Notes under the pieces: generated by a model
Told to the model about the DNA's origin: nothing
Database searches by the model: none
What the model saw: only the letters and a program-made list of their open reading frames with translations
From: Eubacterium sp.
GTDB lineage: Bacteria; Bacillota; Clostridia; Peptostreptococcales; Anaerovoracaceae
Length of the DNA stretch: 64,000 nt
NCBI GenBank assembly: GCA_017533915.1
Contig: JAFWHX010000004.1
Location: 122,179-186,178 of the forward strand
Reading direction: 5' to 3'
Made by a program: the position numbers and the translations under genes
Part shown: positions 55,838-63,720 of the stretch, piece by piece
How positions within the stretch are numbered: position 1 is the first letter of the stretch
Layout of the letters: each line of letters starts with the position of its first letter

Positions 55838-56647
55838 ATGAAAGCAGATAAGAAAGCATTTATCAAAACAAACTACATGGAGGACTCCATCCGTATTGAA
55901 AAGGATGTGCGGATAGAGCTCGCCGAGGCAGGGTTCAGTGTTATGGATGAATATGATGATAAGTCCTGCGACCTGATCGTCTGCATTGGAGGCGACGGTG
56001 CATTCCTTAACCTGATACATGAGCTTGACTTCCCTGATGCCCCGATCATCGGCATAAACACCGGACATCTTGGATTCTTCCAGGAGATAGAGCCCGAACA
56101 GACACATGAATTCATGACGAACTACATCGCGGGAAACTATCAGGAACAGTCCATTTCCGCAGTTGACATCGTAATAACCTGCGGCGGCAGAAAGTACAGA
56201 GAGACCGGCCTTAACGAAGTAGTAGTAAAAGGAACCGTAGGCTGTAATGTCCATCTGAATATGAGTATCGGCGGAAGCTTTATCGAGACATTTACCGGCG
56301 ACGGCATCCTGGTCTCAACGCCTGCAGGAAGCACTGCATATAACTACTCTCTCGGCGGAAGCATAGTAGACCCACGCCTTAGACTTCTTCAGGTGACTCC
56401 ACTTGCCCCGATCAATACTGTCGCATACCGCTCATTCACATCGAGTCTCATGCTCCCGGCCGGCAGCGCTCTTGGCCTTGTACCCGAGCATGCTCCAGCT
56501 CCTGACATACATATAGAATTCGACGGCTTCTCCAAAGACTATCACAATGTATCAGAGATGAAAGTCAAGCTGTCGCGGAAATGCGTCAAGCTACTCCGTC
56601 TCGAGACATATGATTTCTGGAGCAAGGTGAAGAGCAAATTCCTCTAG
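55838..56647 (+). CDS. nadK: NAD kinase
   Basis: NadK phosphorylates NAD to NADP. The 269-residue protein has the GGDGAF motif (with Ala in place of the usual Thr after GGDG), NTGHLGF, NEVVVKG and STPAGSTAYNYSLGG. The ATG at 55838 is three bases after GGTGATC, an extended ribosome site; upstream GTG codons are less likely. It is followed 44 bp later by a pseudouridine synthase. Confidence 0.95.
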   Translation: MKADKKAFIKTNYMEDSIRIEKDVRIELAEAGFSVMDEYDDKSCDLIVCIGGDGAFLNLIHELDFPDAPIIGINTGHLGFFQEIEPEQTHEFMTNYIAGNYQEQSISAVDIVITCGGRKYRETGLNEVVVKGTVGCNVHLNMSIGGSFIETFTGDGILVSTPAGSTAYNYSLGGSIVDPRLRLLQVTPLAPINTVAYRSFTSSLMLPAGSALGLVPEHAPAPDIHIEFDGFSKDYHNVSEMKVKLSRKCVKLLRLETYDFWSKVKSKFL

Positions 56648-56691
56648 ACATATCATGATCAGATTATTCATTACAGTTGTAAGTACAGACG

Positions 56692-57696
56692 ATGATCAGA
56701 AAATTCACAGCAACAGTAGATAAAGAAGATGAAAGTTTCGGGATAAGAAGGATGCTGAAGAAGCATTTTGACTTCTCATCCCGTCTTTTTGCCAAGCTCC
56801 GTCATCAGGAGCGCGTCTTCCTGAACGGCGAAGTCCTCAAAGGCTGGATGCATCCCAAATGCGGCGATATCATAACATGTGTGCTTCCCGATGAAGAAAG
56901 CACTTTCGATCCGGAAGACATAGATTTTGATGTAGTATATGAAGACGATGATGTCCTTATCATCGATAAGCCGGCCGGATACACCGTACACCCGACCAAA
57001 GGCCACCCTGCCCACACGATGGCAAACGCAGTGACCGCATACATGCAGCGCCGCGGAGAGTCATTCAAGATCAGGTTCGTAAACCGCCTTGACATGGACA
57101 CGACAGGGATCCTCGTCGTCGGCAAGAACTCACACTCTCAGGATGCGATGGTACGGGATATGAAAACTGACCGCATCCAGAAATATTACCAGGCTATCGT
57201 GCTCGGCATTATCCCGGAAGATGAGCTGACGATCGACGCGCCTATAGGTATGGCTGATCCGGAAAAAGTCGGACGTACAGTCATGCCAGAAGGTCAGGGA
57301 CGCCCCTCAGTTACTCATGTCCGCGTACTTGGCCGCTATCCCGGACATATCAAAGCCGATCTGCTCGGTCCTCCGGATTCTTATGACGGTCCCGGCGAGC
57401 CGCATGACCCGGCTGACCGCGCGCCGTCAGGCATCATCAGTACGACTGAGTATGACGGTCTCACTCTTGTCGAGCTTAAGCTTGAGACAGGACGCACTCA
57501 TCAGATAAGAGTACATATGTCTCATATAGGCCATCCTGTACTTGGAGACCGGCTGTACGGCGGCGCAACTGACCTGATACCGCGGCAGGCGCTTCACGCA
57601 TATAAGCTGGTCTTTCATCACCCTGCCACAGATGATGAGATGACAATCGAGTGCCCTCTTCCGGAAGATATGCAGAGCATACTGGATAATCTTTAG
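56692..57696 (+). CDS. RluA/RluD family pseudouridine synthase
   Basis: A 334-residue enzyme converting uridine to pseudouridine in rRNA or tRNA. An S4-like N-terminal domain (FSSRLFAKLRHQERVFLNGEV) precedes the catalytic domain with NRLDMDTTGILVV (catalytic Asp) and ETGRTHQIRVHMSHIGHPVLGD. A Pro/Asp/Gly-rich insertion of about 25 residues (GPPDSYDGPGEPHDPAD, residues about 225-241) lies before the last motif. The HRLD arginine context is changed to NRLD. No clear ribosome site precedes the ATG. The exact RNA target cannot be told. Confidence 0.9.
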   Translation: MIRKFTATVDKEDESFGIRRMLKKHFDFSSRLFAKLRHQERVFLNGEVLKGWMHPKCGDIITCVLPDEESTFDPEDIDFDVVYEDDDVLIIDKPAGYTVHPTKGHPAHTMANAVTAYMQRRGESFKIRFVNRLDMDTTGILVVGKNSHSQDAMVRDMKTDRIQKYYQAIVLGIIPEDELTIDAPIGMADPEKVGRTVMPEGQGRPSVTHVRVLGRYPGHIKADLLGPPDSYDGPGEPHDPADRAPSGIISTTEYDGLTLVELKLETGRTHQIRVHMSHIGHPVLGDRLYGGATDLIPRQALHAYKLVFHHPATDDEMTIECPLPEDMQSILDNL

Positions 57697-57768
57697 ATCA
57701 GCAGTGTCTAGCGGTATATAAAACAGCAATTATCTGATAATAGTTACATTTTCTCAATGGAGCATGAA

Positions 57769-58470
57769 ATGAAAACTGCGCTTATTATAACATCGATAGT
57801 AAATGACGCGATCCGAATCAGACGAAGCATACTCGATGCTGAATATGATATGAAGATCTGCTGCGACGGCGGCCTTGACCGAGCGATAGAGCTGGGAGTA
57901 CGGCCTGACATCCTGCTTGGCGACTTTGATTCTTCAGAGCATTTTGCTATACCTGATGATGCTGAAGAAACCGAAGAGGCGGCTGACAGCGATCATGATG
58001 AGCCTGATCACAGCGATGAGGCGGAGCTTATCGTACTCCCCCACGAGAAAGATGTTACTGACACTGAAGCTGCAGCAGACCTCGCATATGAGCGCGGAGC
58101 ACGTGTGATAACGATCATCGGCGGGCTTGGAGGGAGGCTGGACCACACCTTGGCAAATCTGGGCCTTCTTGCAAAGTATCTCGGCAAGGCTGATATATTC
58201 ATCATAGACGGCGACAATTTCGTCCGCATGCTTAAGCCCGGAAACCATATGATCGTATCTGCAGGATATGATTACCTCGGCCTTTTACCGTTCGGCGGTC
58301 CGGTCACCGGCCTTTCTGTCAAAAACGTGCTTTATCCTCTTGATGACTGTGATATAGACGGCACCGCAAGTCTTACTGTAAGCAATGAGATAACTGAAGA
58401 TCCTGCAATGGTGAGCTTTTCTTCAGGCAGACTGCTTGTGATCCAGTCAAATGATATTATCAGATTCTGA
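57769..58470 (+). CDS. thiN: Thiamine pyrophosphokinase
   Basis: ThiN transfers pyrophosphate from ATP to thiamine, giving thiamine diphosphate, the cofactor needed by Dxs in this window and sensed by the riboswitch downstream. The 233-residue protein has CCDGGLDRA, DILLGDFDSS, the EKDVTDTEAA motif and GGLGGRLDHTLANL. An acidic insertion of about 25 residues sits between GDFDS and the EKD motif. The ATG at 57769 is six bases after GGAG. It stands directly upstream of the thiamine transporter unit, but outside the riboswitch. Confidence 0.94.
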   Translation: MKTALIITSIVNDAIRIRRSILDAEYDMKICCDGGLDRAIELGVRPDILLGDFDSSEHFAIPDDAEETEEAADSDHDEPDHSDEAELIVLPHEKDVTDTEAAADLAYERGARVITIIGGLGGRLDHTLANLGLLAKYLGKADIFIIDGDNFVRMLKPGNHMIVSAGYDYLGLLPFGGPVTGLSVKNVLYPLDDCDIDGTASLTVSNEITEDPAMVSFSSGRLLVIQSNDIIRF

Positions 58471-58505
58471 GTTCATACAAAACACCATCATGATATGACT
58501 TCCGA

Positions 58506-58534
58506 TTGACAGAACCTGATCTTTACTATAGAAT
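58506..58534 (+). promoter_or_regulatory. Promoter of the TPP riboswitch-thiT unit
   Basis: TTGACA, a 17-bp spacer and TAGAAT lie about 20 bp before the riboswitch aptamer, so thiT is transcribed separately from thiN. Confidence 0.8.
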
Positions 58535-58552
58535 ATCAATAGCTTAATACAT

Positions 58553-58695
58553 GCTAGGGGAGCGTTTGCTGAGAGGATCATGCATCAGGATAACATCTGA
58601 ACCTGATCGCCTGTAAGGCTTTGGTCAGATACCTGTCTCATGTAATACCCTTATCACCTGACCCGGTCAGTACCGGCGTAGGGAAGCAGCTAGAT
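58553..58695 (+). promoter_or_regulatory. TPP riboswitch (THI element)
   Basis: A thiamine-diphosphate aptamer. The signature blocks are GGGGAGC...GCTGAGAGGA near the 5' end and ACCTGACCCGGTCAGTACCGGCGTAGGGAAGC-type sequence (58655-58687) near the 3' end, closed by CTAG/CTAG arms. The variable stem between them is fairly long. It precedes a terminator hairpin and the ThiT gene, so high thiamine diphosphate should shut the transporter off. Confidence 0.95.
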
Positions 58696-58717
58696 TTCGG
58701 CGCAATAAGCCGGTTCC

Positions 58718-58744
58718 CCTCCTGTTTTGTAAGGAGGTTTTTTT
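58718..58744 (+). terminator. Riboswitch expression platform: terminator that hides the thiT ribosome site
   Basis: CCTCCT (58718-58723) pairs with AGGAGG (58732-58737) across an 8-nt loop, followed directly by seven T and then the thiT ATG. The 3' arm is the only ribosome site of thiT, seven bases before the start. One hairpin could therefore both terminate transcription and block translation. Confidence 0.8.
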
Positions 58745-59413
58745 ATGGGCGATCTACAAGTTTTTTTCGAAAGTACGACAGGCAAGATCACTTCAGCAGC
58801 TATAATAGCTGCTTTGCTGCTCATCATTTTCATGATGGGACATTCATCAGAACGGAAAGAAGGCCGCTCTGCCACTCACAAAGACACAATGGCGCTCGCA
58901 CTGTCTTCCATGTTCATAGCAGCATCGCTCGTTCTGAGCAACATAAAGCTTTTCAGCATGCCTCAGGGAGGAACTGTGACGCCGTTCTCGATGCTTCCTA
59001 TCGCGCTTTGCTCGTATCTTATCGGAACGAGAAGCGGTGTGATGGCCGGAACTGCACTTGGAATGCTCAACCTTATGATCAATCCTTACGTTATTCACCC
59101 GCTGCAGCTCTTGCTCGACTATCCTATCGCATTCGCCGCGCTGGGAATGGGAGGGCCGCTCAGAAACACCAAAGCAGGACTTCCCGGTGTATATCTCGTG
59201 GGTATCTTCGGAAGATTCATCTGCTCGACGCTTTCCGGAGTCGTATTCTTTGCCTCATATGCGGAAGGCACCGGCATGAGCCCCCTGCTCTACTCGGTCG
59301 TATATAACGGGACATACATCGGAGCCGAAGGTGCGCTGACTCTTATCATTCTTCTGCTACCGCCCGTCAGATCAGCCGTCAGCAGGATCAAAGCGCAGCT
59401 TTCAGATCGTTGA
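58745..59413 (+). CDS. thiT: ECF-type thiamine transporter S component ThiT
   Basis: A 222-residue membrane protein. After a first helix (residues about 15-35) and a charged loop come about six helices typical of ECF S components, with the ThiT-type segments ALSSMFIAASLVLSNIKLF, GTVTPFSMLPIALCSYLIG and LQLLLDYPIAFAALGM. It would bind thiamine and dock to the shared EcfAA'T module, which is not in this window. The TPP riboswitch directly upstream confirms the substrate. The N-terminal extra helix is unusual compared with the shortest members. A strong terminator follows. Confidence 0.93.
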   Translation: MGDLQVFFESTTGKITSAAIIAALLLIIFMMGHSSERKEGRSATHKDTMALALSSMFIAASLVLSNIKLFSMPQGGTVTPFSMLPIALCSYLIGTRSGVMAGTALGMLNLMINPYVIHPLQLLLDYPIAFAALGMGGPLRNTKAGLPGVYLVGIFGRFICSTLSGVVFFASYAEGTGMSPLLYSVVYNGTYIGAEGALTLIILLLPPVRSAVSRIKAQLSDR

Positions 59414-59418
59414 GACAT

Positions 59419-59462
59419 CCGGCAGCATGTTCAGATCAAAAGAACATGTTGCCGGTTTTTTA
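59419..59462 (+). terminator. Terminator after thiT
   Basis: A 14-bp stem (59419-59432 with 59442-59455, one G-U position) with a 9-nt loop, followed by T residues. It closes the thiT transcript. Confidence 0.9.
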
Positions 59463-59477
59463 TATTCAATCTATAAT
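59449..59477 (+). promoter_or_regulatory. Promoter of the beta-galactosidase gene, overlapping the thiT terminator
   Basis: TTGCCG, a 17-bp spacer and a perfect TATAAT. The -35 box lies inside the 3' arm of the thiT terminator stem. The leader to the ATG at 59542 is about 60 bases and contains an 11-bp direct repeat (59510-59520 and 59524-59534). Confidence 0.6.
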
Positions 59478-59541
59478 AATAGGACAATTACAAAAATGTC
59501 AGAACAGATTATGTAAAGCAAAATATGTAAAGCAGGATAAA

Positions 59542-62500
59542 ATGAAATACAAGATCAATAAGCAGAACTATCACGATTTCAGGACCATCTCAGTCAACAG
59601 ACTTGAGCAGAGGTCTTATTTTATTCCATATCCCGACCGTGCTTCGGCTGACAGACAGGATGCGATGTCGCTGCGGTATGATTCTCCGAAAGTCATGTGT
59701 CTGAGCGGCGAATGGGATTTCAGATTCTATCCCCGCCCCGCAGAAATGCCTGATGAGATCGATACAGACAAGCTTGATTTTGATCGGATCGATGTGCCGT
59801 CGTGCTGGCAGTACCGCGGATATGACAGACCTTTCTACGTGAATGCGAGATATCAGTTTCCATACCGTCCTCCAGTCATTCCTGAGACAGATAAGGCCGG
59901 AAGAGTCTTCACCTGGTTCGGCGCAGACTATGGCTTTGGTCCGAGATGGAAAGATCCTGGTGAAGAGTACAACTTCGTTGGACTTTACCGCACCAGATTC
60001 ACTGTAAGCGACACCACAAAGCGGTATGTACTCTCGTTTCTCGGCGTTGCCAGCTGTGCTGACGTGTATGTTAACGGCACTTTCTGCGGCTACTCAGAGG
60101 GATCTCATAATACTGTTGAATTCGACATTACTGACAATATCACTGAAGGCGAAAACGAACTCGTCGTCGTGGTCCACCGCTGGTGCACAGGCACTTATCT
60201 GGAGTGCCAGGACATGTTCAGAAACAACGGTATATTCCGTGACGTGCTTCTCAGGATGTGCGACGATACAGACGTGTTCGATATCGACTTCACCGCATCA
60301 AAAACTAATCATTCCGATTCTGACGCTGAGAACTCGGTGATCTACAGTGCAGCAGCAAAAGTGAAGCTTTATAGCGACTGTAAAGTCCGCTTCACTCTAT
60401 GCGGGCATGGAACAGAACTCACAAAGACTGTACAGAGCGGCGGAAAGACAGCAGCTGCCGATTTCCATGCTGCCGGAGTAAAAGAATGGACTGCAGAGAC
60501 GCCATATCTCTATGACCTGTACGTTGAGACTCCCGGAAGCTGCGTAAAGATGAAGGTGGGCTTCAAAGAAGTAAAGATCGATGGCAAATCGTTCCTGCTC
60601 AACGGTCAGAAGATAAAGCTCCGTGGCGTGAATCATCATGATACGAGTCCTGTGAACGGTTATGCCATGACACCTGAAGAGATAGCCCGCGACGTAAAGC
60701 TCTGCAAAGAATATCACATTGATACTATCCGTACATCCCATTATCCACCAGACCCGCTGCTTATCCAGCTCTGTGACGAAGCCGGCATATACGTGATAGA
60801 CGAAGCCGATCTGGAGACACACGGGACATATTTTCATATGATACCGCCCAGCTATAACCGGATAAGCAACGATCCGAAATGGGCTGGCCACTTCGTTGAC
60901 AGAATCAAAGCTCTCTATCAACGCGACAAGACTCATGCATCGATCATAATGTGGAGCCTTGGGAATGAATCAGGAGGATGCTTCAATACTGATCTTATGT
61001 ACATGTACCTTAAGGACGTGTCAGCACTCCCGGTACAGTACGAAAGCGCGGTCCACTGCAGGCGCAAAGCATATGACGTCGGGAGTGAGATGTACCCTCC
61101 TGCGGCGCGTCTTCATGATATCGGCGAGGGAAAATGCCGATTGAAGCAACTGAATGACAGACCGTACTTTATGTGCGAATACGCACACGCAATGGGCGTC
61201 GGCCCAGGTGGAATAGAAGATTACTGGAAAGAAATATACACATATGACAACCTGATAGGCGGCTGCATCTGGGAGATGAATGACCATGCTGTATGCTCTG
61301 ATCAGAATGAAAGCAGCAGAGGCTACATGTATGGCGGTGATCATGGCGAATGGGAACACGACGGCAATTTCTGTGTAGACGGCCTGTTTTATCCTGACAG
61401 ATCGCCGTCTACCGGAGCGAGAGTAGCAAGATTCACTTACAGGCCTATAAGAGTGAGTCATCTTTCTGGTGATAAATATGAGATATTCAACACTATGTCT
61501 TTCACAGACGGTTCTGATTATATCCTGAAACTGTCATGGAGTGATGGCGCTGAAGATGAAATAATACCAGACGTAAAGCCGCTTTCGCGTGAGATAGTGG
61601 AAATAGAGACAGGCTCACATGTGATCACATGTGAGAATAAAGGAATCGACTGCATACTCACTATAACTGTGCTTGACAAGGCGAAAAATGCAGAATTATC
61701 GACTGAGCAACTCGTAATAAGCAAGACCGGCCGCGAGCATGCTCACATAGATCCTGCACATTATGACATACTTGACGACGGTTCGCCTTTAATACGGATC
61801 ATAGACGGCAAGCCTGAGATCATAATGTATGCTGATGATTCTGATGACGTTGTGAGAGTCACCTCATCTGATCCGTATGCTGTCCTTTTCAGAGCGCCGA
61901 CTGATAATGACTACCGCATGGGCGGAGCCAGAAACACTATGCTTCCGTTCCTTTCCGAAAAAGAGAAAGTCCTGTCCATCGATGAGACCGACAGAAGGAT
62001 AACAGTCAAGACCAGGATCAACTGCAAAGGATCTGCCTTCATCTGTACTGACATATATGAGAAAGCAGACAATGCTATCAGGATAACCAGTACCCTACAC
62101 TGCCTGTATGGACGAGGAGATCTACCGAGGTTCGGGAAAGCATTCAAGATCCAGGAAGCTTTTGACCAGGTGGAGTATTACGGCAGGAACGGTGAGAGCT
62201 ACGCAGATATGAAAGACCACACTCAGATCGAGCATGTCGTATGCAGGGTGTCAGACATGACCGAGCCGAATATAAGGCCGCAGGAAAGCGGCAATCGCTG
62301 CGACACATCATGGGCATCTGTATCTGACGGTACGCACAGGATCATATTCAGGACACTTGGTGATGATTTTGATCTTGGGATCAAGCCATACAGCGACCGC
62401 GAGCTCCTTGGCATGAAACACCGCTGCGATGAGAAAGTGACCGGGACGTATGTCACGATCTCCTCATTCCAGCAGGGTCTTGGCACCGGAATCTGCGGAC

Positions 62501-62574
62501 CTGGGCCTTCTCCAGAAGTATGCCGGCCGGTCAGGCGTGATTATAAACTCAGCTTTACCATCTCGTTCGAATAG
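59542..62574 (+). CDS. lacZ: Beta-galactosidase, glycoside hydrolase family 2 (LacZ type)
   Basis: A five-domain GH2 enzyme of 1010 residues, the size of Escherichia coli LacZ. The jelly-roll N-terminus (WDFRFYPRPAEMPDEI, VPSCWQYRGYDRPFYVN) is followed by the barrel with DEADLETHG near residue 420, the acid/base Glu476 in WSLGNESG and the nucleophile Glu546 in CEYAHAMG. The C-terminal beta-sandwich has RAPTDND. There is no signal peptide, so it is cytoplasmic. I start at 59542 because AGGA lies seven bases upstream; an open frame back to 59410 covers the terminator and promoter. No lactose permease or regulator is adjacent. Confidence 0.93.
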   Translation: MKYKINKQNYHDFRTISVNRLEQRSYFIPYPDRASADRQDAMSLRYDSPKVMCLSGEWDFRFYPRPAEMPDEIDTDKLDFDRIDVPSCWQYRGYDRPFYVNARYQFPYRPPVIPETDKAGRVFTWFGADYGFGPRWKDPGEEYNFVGLYRTRFTVSDTTKRYVLSFLGVASCADVYVNGTFCGYSEGSHNTVEFDITDNITEGENELVVVVHRWCTGTYLECQDMFRNNGIFRDVLLRMCDDTDVFDIDFTASKTNHSDSDAENSVIYSAAAKVKLYSDCKVRFTLCGHGTELTKTVQSGGKTAAADFHAAGVKEWTAETPYLYDLYVETPGSCVKMKVGFKEVKIDGKSFLLNGQKIKLRGVNHHDTSPVNGYAMTPEEIARDVKLCKEYHIDTIRTSHYPPDPLLIQLCDEAGIYVIDEADLETHGTYFHMIPPSYNRISNDPKWAGHFVDRIKALYQRDKTHASIIMWSLGNESGGCFNTDLMYMYLKDVSALPVQYESAVHCRRKAYDVGSEMYPPAARLHDIGEGKCRLKQLNDRPYFMCEYAHAMGVGPGGIEDYWKEIYTYDNLIGGCIWEMNDHAVCSDQNESSRGYMYGGDHGEWEHDGNFCVDGLFYPDRSPSTGARVARFTYRPIRVSHLSGDKYEIFNTMSFTDGSDYILKLSWSDGAEDEIIPDVKPLSREIVEIETGSHVITCENKGIDCILTITVLDKAKNAELSTEQLVISKTGREHAHIDPAHYDILDDGSPLIRIIDGKPEIIMYADDSDDVVRVTSSDPYAVLFRAPTDNDYRMGGARNTMLPFLSEKEKVLSIDETDRRITVKTRINCKGSAFICTDIYEKADNAIRITSTLHCLYGRGDLPRFGKAFKIQEAFDQVEYYGRNGESYADMKDHTQIEHVVCRVSDMTEPNIRPQESGNRCDTSWASVSDGTHRIIFRTLGDDFDLGIKPYSDRELLGMKHRCDEKVTGTYVTISSFQQGLGTGICGPGPSPEVCRPVRRDYKLSFTISFE

Positions 62575-62613
62575 CATCAAAGCCTTCACGACGAAATATA
62601 TCGATTTTTATGC

Positions 62614-62641
62614 AAAAACAGCCGAAAAAGGCTGTTTTTAT
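62614..62641 (+). terminator. Terminator after the beta-galactosidase gene
   Basis: AAAAACAGCC (62614-62623) pairs with GGCTGTTTTT (62630-62639) across a 6-nt loop, with A and T runs on both sides, so it can act in both directions. Confidence 0.88.
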
Positions 62642-62669
62642 TTGAAAAAACGCCGTAATGTGATATAGT
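62642..62669 (+). promoter_or_regulatory. Promoter of the crotonase gene
   Basis: TTGAAA, a 16-bp spacer and TATAGT begin one base after the preceding terminator. The ATG is about 40 bp further on, with GGAGA as ribosome site. Confidence 0.65.
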
Positions 62670-62710
62670 TTACTTATCAGATAACACTGACGTGTTCAAA
62701 GGAGAGAAAA

Positions 62711-63487
62711 ATGTATAAGACAATAAAGTTTGAGATCAAAGATGGTATCGGATATATCACGATCAACCGTCCGGAAGCGCTGAACGCACTCAACATGGAC
62801 GTACTTAAAGACCTGAAGAAATGCCTCACGGAGATAGCTGCGAAAGACGCTGTAAAAGTAGTCATACTGACTGGCGAAGGAAGATCTTTCGTTGCCGGCG
62901 CAGACATCGTACAGATGAAGAAGCTCACACCTGTCAAAGGCCGCGAGATGATGCAGCTTGGTCATGAAGTTATGAACACTATCGAGCAGATGGAAAAGCC
63001 TTTCATCGCTGCAGTCAACGGCTTTGCTCTTGGTGGAGGCTGCGAGCTCGCCATGGCATGCGACATCAGGATCGCCTCAGAAAAGGCCAAGTTCGGACAG
63101 CCTGAAGTCGGCCTCGGCATCATCCCAGGATTCGGCGGAACACAAAGACTTCCTAGACTCGTAGGCAAAGGAATGGCAAAGTACCTGATCTATACGGCTG
63201 ATATCATTCCTGCAGACGAAGCACTCAGGATCGGCCTGGTCGAGAAGGTCGTAGCTCCGGAAGCTCTTATGGACGAAGCTGAAGCACTTGCAAAGAAGAT
63301 CGCTTCCAAGGCTCCTATTGCGATCGGCATTGCTAAGACCGCCATCAACAACGGAACAGAAATGGACATCAAGTCAGCTTCAAAGCTTGAGATCGAACAG
63401 GAAGCAGTCTGCTTCGCGACAAAGGACAAGGCTGAAGGAATGGCTGCATTCGTTGAGAAGCGCACACCTGCGTTCAAGAACAAATAG
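62711..63487 (+). CDS. crt: Enoyl-CoA hydratase/3-hydroxybutyryl-CoA dehydratase (crotonase)
   Basis: A 258-residue crotonase. The oxyanion-hole segments are SFVAGADI and GFALGGGCELAMACDIR, and both catalytic glutamates are present (Glu112 and Glu132, the latter in PEVGLGIIPGFGGTQRL). It therefore should hydrate short enoyl-CoA, most likely crotonyl-CoA in butyrate-type fermentation. The companion genes (hbd, bcd, etf, thl) are not next to it; it is a single-gene unit with its own promoter and terminator. The lysine-rich, even codon use suggests high expression. Confidence 0.92.
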   Translation: MYKTIKFEIKDGIGYITINRPEALNALNMDVLKDLKKCLTEIAAKDAVKVVILTGEGRSFVAGADIVQMKKLTPVKGREMMQLGHEVMNTIEQMEKPFIAAVNGFALGGGCELAMACDIRIASEKAKFGQPEVGLGIIPGFGGTQRLPRLVGKGMAKYLIYTADIIPADEALRIGLVEKVVAPEALMDEAEALAKKIASKAPIAIGIAKTAINNGTEMDIKSASKLEIEQEAVCFATKDKAEGMAAFVEKRTPAFKNK

Positions 63488-63539
63488 GCTGTTCTGTATG
63501 ACTATTTGAAAACAGCTTATCGGACAAAATGTGTTGGTA

Positions 63540-63583
63540 ATAACCGCTATATTCATTGAAAAGCCAATGGGTATAGCGGTTAT
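63540..63583. repeat. Long perfect hairpin downstream of crt
   Basis: ATAACCGCTATA (63540-63551) and TATAGCGGTTAT (63572-63583) are a perfect 12-bp inverted repeat. Inside, CATTG and CAATG pair again around a 6-nt loop. Only a weak T stretch follows, so termination is possible but not the obvious role. It lies 52 bp after the crt stop. Confidence 0.6.
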
Positions 63584-63636
63584 ATCTTTCTGGAAACACC
63601 TGATATCTCTTCGAACAAAAATATCTACCAAAACAA

Positions 63637-63672
63637 AAAAGGAAGCTTTCGTGATTGACAGCTTCCTTTTAT
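63637..63672. terminator. Bidirectional terminator between crt and the palindromic array
   Basis: AAAAGGAAGCT (63637-63647) pairs with AGCTTCCTTTT (63660-63670) around a 12-nt loop, with A and T runs at both ends. It can end crt transcription and also a gene arriving from the right on the minus strand. Confidence 0.8.
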
Positions 63673-63720
63673 TATTCATGAACCGATTTATTTACAGGAT
63701 CTCCTCTTGAATCAGTTTTT

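Noticed and set aside
58847-59098. Antisense frames within thiT, lacZ, mutS and other genes
   Set aside because: They have no ribosome sites or family motifs and mirror the codon structure of the genuine genes on the other strand.
59410-59541. 44-codon N-terminal extension of the beta-galactosidase
   Set aside because: It would run through the thiT terminator and the lacZ promoter, and the internal ATG has a ribosome site and matches the family start.
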